Source: Algoriphagus vanfongensis DSM 17529 (GTDB lineage Bacteria; Bacteroidota; Bacteroidia; Cytophagales; Cyclobacteriaceae). Taken from it: a stretch of DNA of 64,000 nucleotides. Location: contig NZ_AUBX01000010.1 of the NCBI RefSeq assembly GCF_000429465.1, positions 248,001-312,000 on the forward strand, given 5' to 3'. Positions 56,571-64,000 of this stretch are shown piece by piece; the first letter of the stretch is position 1, and each line of letters starts with the position of its first letter. The notes beneath the pieces are model-generated. The model was not told the DNA's origin. It made no database searches and saw only the letters and a list, made by a program, of their open reading frames with translations. The position numbers were made by a program, and so were the translations under genes.

Positions 56571-57569
56571 CTACATTTCAGAAAATGCCGCTGCGGTCAA
56601 TTCTAACGAATGCAATCTAGCCTGATGATCAAAAATATTGGTTGTGATCATGATTTCATTCACTCCAGTATAGTTGATCAGCTCTTCCAAGCCTTCTTTT
56701 ACAGATTCTTTAGTGCCTACAAAAGTCACAGCCATCATATTTTGAAGCGCTGCAGCTTCAGGTTCGCTGATATGCTGGAGAAAATTCTCGACTGGTGGAC
56801 GAAGAGGAAAAGACCTACCATGAATCACCCCCAATGCCATCTGGAAAAAGGAAGTAGCCAAAAGATCTGCTTCTTCTTGCGTATCGGCTGCGATGACGTT
56901 GACACAAGAGATCACATAAGGTTCCTTCAGGTACTCTGAAGGCTTGAAGTGATCTTTGTAATATTGGACTGCCTGTACAAACTGAGCTGGTGCGAAATGG
57001 GAAGCAAACGCATAAGGCAAACCTCTCTCAGCAGCCAAAATCGCACTGCTCATACTCGAGCCCAAAATATAGATCGGCACATCCAGTCCTTCGGCGGGAA
57101 AAGCTCTGACGGAAGACCGAGAATTATCCAAAGAAAAATAACGCTGCAAATCTTCCAGATCATTAGGGAAATCCTGTACAGTTTCTATCCTTCCCCTTCT
57201 CAGAGCCGATGCGGTTTTTTGATCAGTACCCGGAGCTCTACCCAGCCCCAAATCAATCCTACCTGGAAATAAGGTCTCCAAGGTTCCGATTTCTTCTGCC
57301 ACCATCAGAGCAGAATGGTTAGGCATCATGATCCCTCCGGACCCGACCCGGATCTTTTCTGTACCTCCAGCGATGTATCCCATCAGGACAGTCGGCGACG
57401 AACTCCCCACAAAAGGCATGTTGTGATGCTCTGCGAGCCAGATTCTGGTAAAACCTAATTTTTCCGAATTTCTAGCTACATCCAAGCTACGCTCATAAGC
57501 ATCTTTGGCATCAAATCCATCCTTGATAATCGCCAGATCGAGAATGGAATATGGGATTTGTTTTGACAT
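56571..57569 (-). CDS. Luciferase-like (LLM class) flavin-dependent oxidoreductase
   Basis: 332 residues, TIM-barrel type. It contains RIWLAEHHNMPFVGSSSPTV, RVGSGGIMMPNHSALMVAEE and PGRIDLGLGRAPGTDQ, the flavin-site segments of bacterial LLM proteins of the MsnO8 group, and ends in YTGVNEIMITTNIFDHQARL. It is likely to use FMNH2 to oxidise an unknown organic substrate. Single gene, divergent from dapA, with 180 bases between them. Confidence 0.92.
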   Translation of the reverse strand: MSKQIPYSILDLAIIKDGFDAKDAYERSLDVARNSEKLGFTRIWLAEHHNMPFVGSSSPTVLMGYIAGGTEKIRVGSGGIMMPNHSALMVAEEIGTLETLFPGRIDLGLGRAPGTDQKTASALRRGRIETVQDFPNDLEDLQRYFSLDNSRSSVRAFPAEGLDVPIYILGSSMSSAILAAERGLPYAFASHFAPAQFVQAVQYYKDHFKPSEYLKEPYVISCVNVIAADTQEEADLLATSFFQMALGVIHGRSFPLRPPVENFLQHISEPEAAALQNMMAVTFVGTKESVKEGLEELINYTGVNEIMITTNIFDHQARLHSLELTAAAFSEM

Positions 57570-57717
57570 GATTGGTTTAGTTTTCTAGACCTGCAAACCA
57601 CGGGATTTTGGAATTCGTTCGCTGTTTAAATCATTTAAACCATGATTTTTGATTATTTATCTTAGGTCAATTTCTCTAAAAAAGCCTGAGACTTCTGCCA
57701 AAACTCCTAGAGAACTC

Positions 57718-57725
57718 TATCTTTG
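57718..57725 (+). promoter_or_regulatory. -7 element of dapA
   Basis: TATCTTTG, 24 bases before the dapA ATG; no -33 TTTG at the right distance. Confidence 0.55.
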
Positions 57726-57749
57726 CAAGCTCCAAACCCTCATTAAACC

Positions 57750-58613
57750 ATGAACCAACTTTACGGTACTGGTGTGGCACTGGTCACACCTTTCAATGAC
57801 GATTACACGATTGATTTCCCCGGGCTAAAGAAGCTGATCGACCATACGATCGATGGCGGAGTAGATTACCTAGTGGTATTGGGAACCACTGGTGAAGTGG
57901 CTACACTTACTTCCAAGGAGAAAAAGGAAGTATTGGCGGCTTGTCTGGAATTCAATGCAGATCGAGTACCTGTGGTTTATGGAATAGGAGGCAATAATAC
58001 TCAGGCAGTTTTGGATGAAATCGCAAACACAGATTTCAAAGGGATTTCTGCCATTTTATCTGTTAGTCCCTATTACAATAAGCCTAGCCAAGCTGGCATC
58101 ATCGCACATTATAAAGCGATCGCAGACACCTGTCCTGTTCCGGTGATCTTGTACAATGTACCTGGGAGAACCATGTCTAATCTGGCTGCTGATACCACGC
58201 TCGCACTCTCCAAGCATCCCAACATCATCGGCACGAAAGAAGCCAGTGGAAATCTAGAGCAATGCATGCAAATAGCAGCCGGAAAGCCAGATGATTTTCT
58301 CTTGATCTCGGGAGATGACCTCATGACCAAAGCGATGTATGCCATCGGAGGAGTCGGGGTTATTTCAGTTTTGGCCAATGCCATCCCTAGCACATTCAAA
58401 GCTCTTTGCCACGGAGATGAAAAAGAGAGTAGAAAAGCAGCATTTTCACTATTGGGTGTGAATGAACTCATGTACAAAGAGGGCAATCCTGTTGGCGTCA
58501 AAAATTTCCTTTGCCACCTCGACATCTGTGATGATCAGGTCAGACTACCCATGCTGAGAGCGAGTCTGGAGCTCAACCAACTGATCAAAACAGCTGCTCA
58601 AAAATTCATGTAA
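57750..58613 (+). CDS. dapA: 4-hydroxy-tetrahydrodipicolinate synthase
   Basis: 287 residues. The Schiff-base Lys lies in NIIGTKEASGN, the catalytic Tyr in SVSPYYNKPSQAGI, and Thr-Thr in VLGTTGEVATL. It condenses pyruvate with aspartate semialdehyde, the first step to diaminopimelate and lysine for peptidoglycan. The stop is immediately followed by the xseA ATG with no spacing, so the genes are cotranscribed though unrelated in pathway. Confidence 0.98.
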   Translation: MNQLYGTGVALVTPFNDDYTIDFPGLKKLIDHTIDGGVDYLVVLGTTGEVATLTSKEKKEVLAACLEFNADRVPVVYGIGGNNTQAVLDEIANTDFKGISAILSVSPYYNKPSQAGIIAHYKAIADTCPVPVILYNVPGRTMSNLAADTTLALSKHPNIIGTKEASGNLEQCMQIAAGKPDDFLLISGDDLMTKAMYAIGGVGVISVLANAIPSTFKALCHGDEKESRKAAFSLLGVNELMYKEGNPVGVKNFLCHLDICDDQVRLPMLRASLELNQLIKTAAQKFM

Positions 58614-59927
58614 ATGACTTCACATGCGCTATCCATAGCAGAGCTGGGAGATCTCATTCAGTCCACTCTGGAAAATGAGCTCTCACCTACCTATTGGGTC
58701 ATCGGTGAGATCGCAGATTTCCGACAAGCTCCACAAGGACATGCGTATTTCGAACTGGCAGAAAAGCAAGGCAGTCAAGTTCGTGCAAAAATCCGATGCA
58801 ATTGCTGGCACTTTACCTACCGAGCCATTGCCTCCCGATTTGAGAACCTCACGGGATCCAGTATCAAAAATGGAATGAAAGTGTTGGCGCAGGTACAGGT
58901 CACATTTCATCCGGTCTATGGTCTAAGCCTTAATGTCAAAGACATAGATGCTTCTTTTTCACTAGGTGAACGCGCTAGGATCAGGCAAGAAAACATAGAT
59001 CGCTTGACCAGAGAAGGCCTACTTCGGCTCAATGCTTCCCGAACCTTTCCTCCTGTCATTCAAAAAATTGCCATAATCAGTAGTGCAACTGCCGCTGGCT
59101 ATGGTGATTTCATCAATCATATAGATCATAACGCATTCGGATATAAAGTTTATCATAAGCTTTTCCCCTCTTTGATGCAGGGAAATGGAGCCGTAGCTAG
59201 TTTGATACAAGCATTAGACTTGGTAGAAAACACCAAAGATGAGTTGGGACTGGAAGCGATCGTCATCATTCGAGGTGGTGGCGCGCAGTTGGACCTTGAC
59301 TGTTTTGATTCCTATGAGCTTGCTGCCAAAATCGCCCAATCCAGCCTTCCTGTGTTCACAGGTATCGGTCATGAAAGAGACGAAACAATAGCTGATTTGG
59401 TAGCCCATAGCCGACTCAAAACGCCAACAGCGGTAGCTGATTTTCTGATTTCAGGTTTTCGAATTTTTGAGGAAAACTTAGGAAACCTGCTTTCCCGACT
59501 GGACCGTCAGACCAGACAGCAACTCAAATTGGCGGCAGCTTCCTTGGATCAAAGCAAACATCAAATCCGTGGATTGGTACAAAACCGAATCAATCTAGAA
59601 CAGGAAAGAATCCGGTCCCGCAAACACCAACTTATCTCCTCTTCGCTCGCAGGCCTGCAGCACAAGAAGGTCAGTCTGGACAAGCTGAGTCATGAAGTAG
59701 AAAAAGGGGCTAACCGATTCATTTCCGATCAACAGAAAAACTTAGATCAAGTCGAAAAATCCATCCGACAACTTGATCCCATTTCATTGCTCAGCAAAGG
59801 CTATTCAAGATCTGAAATAGAGGGAGTTCCGGTGGATATAGCCAAGGTAAAAGTCGGCCAGATCATGGTCACACACACTCGCTCCAAACAGATCAAAAGT
59901 ATTATCGAAGACATTCAAGAAAAATAA
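58614..59927 (+). CDS. xseA: Exodeoxyribonuclease VII large subunit
   Basis: 437 residues. An N-terminal OB fold (about 1-105; SPTYWVIGEIADF) binds single-stranded DNA. The catalytic core has KIAIISSATAAGYGDFINHI, IIRGGGAQLDLDCFDSYELA and FTGIGHERDETIADLVAHSRLKTPTAVA-type motifs. A coiled coil (about 280-390) for XseB binding precedes the end LSKGYSRSEIEG. With the small subunit it degrades single-stranded DNA from both ends. xseB follows after 4 bases. Confidence 0.97.
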   Translation: MTSHALSIAELGDLIQSTLENELSPTYWVIGEIADFRQAPQGHAYFELAEKQGSQVRAKIRCNCWHFTYRAIASRFENLTGSSIKNGMKVLAQVQVTFHPVYGLSLNVKDIDASFSLGERARIRQENIDRLTREGLLRLNASRTFPPVIQKIAIISSATAAGYGDFINHIDHNAFGYKVYHKLFPSLMQGNGAVASLIQALDLVENTKDELGLEAIVIIRGGGAQLDLDCFDSYELAAKIAQSSLPVFTGIGHERDETIADLVAHSRLKTPTAVADFLISGFRIFEENLGNLLSRLDRQTRQQLKLAAASLDQSKHQIRGLVQNRINLEQERIRSRKHQLISSSLAGLQHKKVSLDKLSHEVEKGANRFISDQQKNLDQVEKSIRQLDPISLLSKGYSRSEIEGVPVDIAKVKVGQIMVTHTRSKQIKSIIEDIQEK

Positions 59928-59931
59928 ATCC

Positions 59932-60111
59932 ATGAACTATCAAGAAGCGACGGATCGGCTCGAACTCATTCTGAGCCAACTGGAAGAAGGAAAAAAAAGT
60001 GTAGACGAACTCTCCGATTTGGTGAAAGAAGCTTCGGAATTAGTGAAGTTTTGCAAAACTAAATTAAAAAACACGGAGGAAGAGATTCAAAAAGCTTTTG
60101 ACGAGGCCTAG
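59932..60111 (+). CDS. xseB: Exodeoxyribonuclease VII small subunit
   Basis: 59 residues, read directly from the sequence: it starts MNYQEATDRLELILSQLEEG and ends with CKTKLKNTEEEIQKAFDEA. The family hallmark (YxEAxxRLExIxxxLExG, then SVDELSDLVKEASEL) is present and the whole protein is a helical hairpin that binds XseA. It begins 4 bases after xseA and is followed by a terminator-type hairpin. Confidence 0.95.
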   Translation: MNYQEATDRLELILSQLEEGKKSVDELSDLVKEASELVKFCKTKLKNTEEEIQKAFDEA

Positions 60112-60126
60112 GCAAATTCCAATACA

Positions 60127-60154
60127 ATAAAAAACTCAACTCTGAGTTTTTATT
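60127..60154 (+). terminator. Terminator after xseB
   Basis: Perfect 12-bp stem AATAAAAACTCA / TGAGTTTTTATT, loop ACTC. Confidence 0.8.
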
Positions 60155-60234
60155 AAGAATCCAGAGACTTATTGGCATATTTGTTGCCATTTTTGCAAAA
60201 TGATGGGGAAGCACTTGCTTCAAAATGTGATGAA

Positions 60235-60939
60235 ATGAAAAAAACGATCCAACTCTTAGTTTTCCTACCATTTTTGGTCAGCAGCCTAGAAAGCTCAGCT
60301 CAGAATTTTTACAAGGAAAGAATCTCCCGTGACAATATCCTCACTATTGGAGCAGGCCCCTCCTTCGCATATTTGGACAATGGAGGTCAGTACAGGGATT
60401 TTAATTTTGAAATAGAACCATCCATCTCTGTAGCTTTGACAAAAAAAATCACGCAATTGCTAGACGTAAGAGCGACTCTTGGCTATCAGGGAATCAGTAG
60501 CGGTGGCAACCCCAGCGACAATGTGACAAACTTCTGGTACCAAAACTTCTCTTCCTTTACCGCAAAAGGTCCTGCTTACTACTTTGACGTCATGCCTAGT
60601 ATTAATCTGGTTCCATTTAGAAATCACATGCATCGTAGCAAAGTGAATTTTTATGGAGGTGCCGGCCTAGGGGTGATGGTAGCAAAGACCAAGCAAACGA
60701 AATCTTTTTCTCCTGAAGAAGAGCCCACCACTCACGAAATCACTACAGGTTACGTACCAGTACGAGCTGGATTGAGTGTGAGAATCGGACCTTATTCAGA
60801 TATCGCCGGAGAAGGCACGATTCTTTTTACATTTACTGACAATCTGGACGGGAATGTAGGTTTCAATAAGTATGGAGACCATCTCGCACAAGCTCAGATC
60901 GTCTATAGACGCTACTTTTTGCAAAAGCCGAGAGACTAA
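60235..60939 (+). CDS. Outer-membrane beta-barrel-like protein of unknown function
   Basis: 234 residues from the ATG at 60235. The signal peptide TIQLLVFLPFLVSSLESSAQ sits at that start; the frame stays open 63 bases upstream to a TTG. The mature part consists of alternating beta strands (ILTIGAGPSFAYLDNGG, RATLGYQGISSGG, KVNFYGGAGLGVMVAKTKQ, PVRAGLSVRIGPYSDIAGEG), as in small outer-membrane barrels of Bacteroidota. The end VYRRYFLQKPRD lacks a clear C-terminal aromatic. Function unknown. Confidence 0.78.
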   Translation: MKKTIQLLVFLPFLVSSLESSAQNFYKERISRDNILTIGAGPSFAYLDNGGQYRDFNFEIEPSISVALTKKITQLLDVRATLGYQGISSGGNPSDNVTNFWYQNFSSFTAKGPAYYFDVMPSINLVPFRNHMHRSKVNFYGGAGLGVMVAKTKQTKSFSPEEEPTTHEITTGYVPVRAGLSVRIGPYSDIAGEGTILFTFTDNLDGNVGFNKYGDHLAQAQIVYRRYFLQKPRD

Positions 60940-61009
60940 AAAAATTCACGACTTGATAAAGGGCTTTCGATTTCTCTCAAAAATTGAATCTCAAGCTTTA
61001 TAAAAAAAT

Positions 61010-61042
61010 GGTTCACGAACTATCTACTCTAGTCTGTGAACC
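61010..61042 (-). terminator. Terminator after the UpxY-like gene
   Basis: Minus strand GGTTCAC / GTGAACC with an inner ACTA/TAGT pairing, followed by ATTTTTTTAT. Confidence 0.7.
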
Positions 61043-61054
61043 AAAATCCATTTC

Positions 61055-61570
61055 TTAAATTTCTACTTGATTCGGCAATACCTCCAAAAACTTACGAGGT
61101 ACGGAAATCAGCATATTTTGATAAATCCCTGGGATGCGAATCATGAAATAGTCTTTATTTCCCTTCTCTACACATTCGCCAATCATATTCTGAAGTGGAC
61201 CTCCCATTACCTTCACTTTCTCCCCAGGCTCTATCTCACTGCCGTCAGTCTCTACGGCCACTCCAGTGTCCACCACTCTTTTGATCGTATCCAAATCTTC
61301 GTCCCTTACAGTGGCATGATTGCCTGAAAAATGGACAAACTTAACCGATCCAGGCACTTGGAGACATTCCCACAGTTTATTGCGCTCAGTCTTTACAAAA
61401 ACGTACCCGTTGAATAAAGGACGCTCTACTTTTTTCTTTCTGTCTGACCATTGCCTCAGCTCAGTGACCAAAGGCAAATACACTTCCCACCCCTCTTCTC
61501 TCAATCGTGTGGCTACTTTCTTTTCTGATCGTGATGCTGTATACATCACATACCATTTTAATTCACTCAT
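61055..61570 (-). CDS. UpxY/RfaH-like NusG-family transcription antiterminator
   Basis: 171 residues. The NusG N-terminal domain is KWYVMYTASRSEKKVATRL, then EVYLPLVTELRQWSDRKKKV and RPLFNGYVFVKTE. The C-terminal KOW domain contains GEKVKVMGGPLQNMIGECVE. In Bacteroides such proteins are encoded first in polysaccharide operons and let polymerase read through them. Here the gene is followed 12 bases later by a terminator, with no polysaccharide genes downstream, so it is an orphan paralogue that must act elsewhere or generally. Confidence 0.93.
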   Translation of the reverse strand: MSELKWYVMYTASRSEKKVATRLREEGWEVYLPLVTELRQWSDRKKKVERPLFNGYVFVKTERNKLWECLQVPGSVKFVHFSGNHATVRDEDLDTIKRVVDTGVAVETDGSEIEPGEKVKVMGGPLQNMIGECVEKGNKDYFMIRIPGIYQNMLISVPRKFLEVLPNQVEI

Positions 61571-61636
61571 CTTCTATCCTCCGATTTGGACTTCGAAATT
61601 ACAAAATCCTAATTGATCTCAGGAGAATTTTTGACT

Positions 61637-63382
61637 TTAAATCCTAGCCTGATAAGTATACAATTGATAATAACGTCCTTCCAGTGCGATCAAATCCTCG
61701 TGTTTGCCACGCTCCACGATTTCGCCTTGCTCGATCACTAATATCTGATCCGCCTGACGGATCGTACTCAGCCTGTGGGCAATGACAAAAGTAGTTCTAC
61801 CTTTCATCAGTTCTTTCAAACTAGCCTGAATCAAAGTTTCCGATTCGGTATCCAAATTGGAAGTGGCTTCATCCAAAATCAATATTTTAGGATCTGCCAA
61901 AATCGCACGAGCTATGGCAATTCGCTGCCGCTGGCCTCCGGACAGTTTCACTCCCCGCTCACCGATCAAGGTATCCAACCCTTGCTCAAATCTATCTGTG
62001 AATTCCTGAACATGGGCGGCATAGACCGCTTGCATCAATTGCTCCTCTGTAGCCTGAGGCCGGGGAAAGAGAATATTGTCACGAATCGTACCCTCAAATA
62101 GAAAATCGTCCTGAAGTACCACTCCCAGTTGAGAGCGAAAATCCTGAAGTCTCACCTTACCAAGATCTTGTCCGTCTAGTCGGATCTCTCCAGAATCTGG
62201 ATTTAAAAAAGTAGCTGCAAGCCCTGCTATGGTAGTTTTCCCAGATCCCGACGTACCTACCAATGCAGTCACCGAACCGGCAGGAGCATCAAAACTTACA
62301 TTTTTCACAACCTTTTTGCCCTCCTCGTAAGCAAATGAAACTTGGTCAAATACGATTTCTCCTTTGAATTTAGATAGAGCTACAGTCCGCTGCGTATCAT
62401 CAGCTTCCAGAGGAGTATTCATGATCTCCTCCGTCCTATCAAGACCAGCAAACGCTTCAGTTAATTGGCTGCCTATATTGGACATCTGTACGATCGGAGC
62501 GATCATAAAACCCAAATACAAGGTAAAAGCCAAGAAATCTCCGAAAGTCATCCTTCCTTCCATGATCATCCAACCTCCTATCCCCATGATCCCTGCAGAA
62601 GCCAATCCCAAAAGTAAAGTTCCGGCAGAAGTCACAAAGGAAGTTGCTGTCAGACTTGCTTTGACATTTTGAAATAGCTCATCTACTCCTTGCTGAAAAG
62701 TCTTAATCTCCTGATTTTCCGCATTAAATCCTTTGATCACACGGATACCGCCCAAAGTTTCTGTCAGGCGCCCAGTTACCTGAGCATTTATCTTGCCCCT
62801 TTCTCTGAAAATCGGTCGGATTCGCCCAAACGCTTTTAAAGAAACCAAGCCAAATACAATCACTGGAACCAGTACATAGAGCGTCATCAAGGGACTGATA
62901 CTGATCAATAAAACCAACGAAATAATGGCCGTCAATATCCCGCCTATCATCTGCGCAAAACCTGTCCCCACCAGATTTCTCACCCCTTCCACATCAGTCA
63001 TGATCCGGGAAACCAATTCTCCGGTTTTGGTATTGTCAAAAAAACGGATTGGCAACTGAATAATATGCGATTGCACCCGAGAACGAAGTTTTGCGATCAG
63101 ATTTTGGGCCTCTACAGATAAGATCTGAGTCAAAGCGTAAGAAGTGACAGACTGCACAACAATCGCAGCTACTACAGCCAAAATCAACCATTTCAAAAGC
63201 TCCAAATCATTGGAAGGTATCACATCATCTACCAAATACTTGCTGGCTCCAGGCAATACCAAACTTGCCAATCTACTGATGATGATCAACACCAGACCCA
63301 AAAAAAGATGTCTTCGGCGAGGCCAAATAATGGTCTTGAAGACCTGCCCCATCGTGACCTTTCGCTCTGCTTTTTTAGCCAT
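61637..63382 (-). CDS. ABC exporter (fused permease and ATPase, MsbA/BmrA type)
   Basis: 581 residues from the ATG at 63382 (MAKKAERKVTMGQV); a TTG seven codons upstream is less likely. Six membrane helices (LFLGLVLIIISRLASLVLPG, LLKWLILAVVAAIVVQSV, IIGG-like GGILTAIISLVLLISISPLM) then the ATPase with Walker A GTSGSGKTT, Q loop VVLQDDFLF, signature LSGGQRQRIAIARA, Walker B ILILDEATSNLD and H-loop VIAHRLST. A homodimer for lipid, peptide or drug export; substrate unknown. It sits 66 bases upstream of the UpxY-like gene on the same strand. Confidence 0.94.
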   Translation of the reverse strand: MAKKAERKVTMGQVFKTIIWPRRRHLFLGLVLIIISRLASLVLPGASKYLVDDVIPSNDLELLKWLILAVVAAIVVQSVTSYALTQILSVEAQNLIAKLRSRVQSHIIQLPIRFFDNTKTGELVSRIMTDVEGVRNLVGTGFAQMIGGILTAIISLVLLISISPLMTLYVLVPVIVFGLVSLKAFGRIRPIFRERGKINAQVTGRLTETLGGIRVIKGFNAENQEIKTFQQGVDELFQNVKASLTATSFVTSAGTLLLGLASAGIMGIGGWMIMEGRMTFGDFLAFTLYLGFMIAPIVQMSNIGSQLTEAFAGLDRTEEIMNTPLEADDTQRTVALSKFKGEIVFDQVSFAYEEGKKVVKNVSFDAPAGSVTALVGTSGSGKTTIAGLAATFLNPDSGEIRLDGQDLGKVRLQDFRSQLGVVLQDDFLFEGTIRDNILFPRPQATEEQLMQAVYAAHVQEFTDRFEQGLDTLIGERGVKLSGGQRQRIAIARAILADPKILILDEATSNLDTESETLIQASLKELMKGRTTFVIAHRLSTIRQADQILVIEQGEIVERGKHEDLIALEGRYYQLYTYQARI

Positions 63383-63560
63383 AAAGTTTAGATTTAGACT
63401 CAAAAACCCGGATTGAATCCAGACGGTTCAATTGGGAATGTACATTTTTTTGAGAAAATCGAGTTTGCAGAATTCTTGGATCAGTGATTTTCCCTCATAT
63501 TCCTTGGCAAGGACTTAAATGATAAGAAGGTTCTTGATTTCAATTCTCTTCCTTGAAAGA

Positions 63561-64000
63561 CTAAGCCTTTTGATAGAGCTTTCCCCTGATCCAAAAGGCC
63601 ACCCGAACCAATAGAATCAAAGCAGGAACCTCAACAAGAGGTCCGATGACTCCCGCAAAAGCCTGTCCTGAGCTCAGGCCAAACACCGCGATAGCCACTG
63701 CTATAGCTAACTCAAAATTATTTCCAGCGGCGGTGAAGGCCACAGAGGCTGCTTTTTCATAATCTGAACCCAAAACCTTGGTCACAATAAACCCGATGAC
63801 AAACATCAAAACGAAATAGATGAGAAGCGGTATTGCTATCCGAATCACATCCATCGGTATAGTCACGATCAACTGGCCTTTCAGCGAAAACATCACGACA
63901 ATTGTAAACAAAAGCGCCAATAAAGTAATCGGAGATATCCTCGGAATAAACTGATTCTTATACCAGTCCTCTCCTTTTATTTTGACCAAAATAAGTCTAG
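63561..64000 (-). CDS. ACR3-family arsenite efflux permease, C-terminal part (runs off the window)
   Basis: The open frame continues to the right edge of the window; the visible ~146 residues are the last part of an arsenite (or antimonite) permease. Characteristic segments: [41 protein letters not shown] and [18 protein letters not shown], including the conserved NNFELA and GPLVEVP of ACR3 membrane helices. It would expel As(III) using the proton gradient. The start and any arsR/arsC neighbours lie beyond the window. Apparent truncation is only the window edge. Confidence 0.92.
   Translation of the reverse strand, partial: RLILVKIKGEDWYKNQFIPRISPITLLALLFTIVVMFSLKGQLIVTIPMDVIRIAIPLLIYFVLMFVIGFIVTKVLGSDYEKAASVAFTAAGNNFELAIAVAIAVFGLSSGQAFAGVIGPLVEVPALILLVRVAFWIRGKLYQKA

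Noticed and set aside
63561-64000. Truncated arsenite permease and truncated SusC receptor (1-553) as broken genes
   Set aside because: Both are cut only by the window edges; their frames stay open to the first or last base.

Overview
The window looks like a chromosomal segment of a Bacteroidota bacterium, most likely order Cytophagales near Cyclobacteriaceae/Algoriphagus. That placement is an inference from gene families. The evidence is the ECF sigma / FecR / SusC-type receptor cassette, UpxY, DUF4221, DUF4230 and DUF6503 family proteins, a CzcA-CzcC fusion, moderate GC, and many promoters of the Bacteroidota type (TTTG, 19-20 bases, TAnnTTTG). No prophage, insertion sequence, CRISPR array or rRNA operon was seen.

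Layout. 1-2.3 kb: sigma factor, anti-sigma factor and the start of a TonB-dependent receptor. 2.4-3.4 kb: an apparent single transcription unit holding two identical tRNA-Asp genes, four tRNA-Asp-like chimeras whose anticodon arm is replaced by a small palindrome, and a GIY-YIG nuclease gene. 3.5-18.3 kb: mostly housekeeping: galE, a YbiT-like ABC-F protein, rlmI, HIT protein, greA, an rsmA-mgtE-dehydrogenase operon, pdxA, and the DUF177-rpmF-fabH-efp-accB-accC lipid/translation block. 19-25 kb: a three-gene Planctomycete-type cytochrome/DUF1501 export operon. 25-35 kb: accessory genes on the minus strand (beta-propeller lipoprotein, FocA-like channel, CotH-like protein, group III truncated haemoglobin, ecto-phosphodiesterase, GT-C/TPR protein, and a maa-led small operon). 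35.3-44.3 kb: heavy-metal RND efflux with its own two-component system and a PepSY membrane protein. 45.2-49.2 kb: the ATP-grasp / alpha-E / Anbu / transglutaminase operon. 49.4-60.1 kb: YitT, metG, TetR, ligA, DUF4230, luciferase-like oxidoreductase, dapA, xseA, xseB. 60-64 kb: barrel protein, UpxY, an ABC exporter and the C-terminal part of an ACR3 arsenite pump.

The strongest candidates for undescribed biology are: (1) the tRNA-Asp/chimera/GIY-YIG array; (2) an exact 11-bp-periodic direct repeat (four CTTARG hexamers) in front of the metal pump, with a two-copy version in front of its response regulator gene, probably the regulator's binding site; (3) a strong terminator-like hairpin between the greA promoter and the greA start, resembling in layout the enterobacterial GraL leader; (4) a DNA ligase LigA with about 140 extra residues inside its helix-hairpin-helix region; (5) the compact Anbu operon, a known but functionally unresolved peptide-ligase/protease system.
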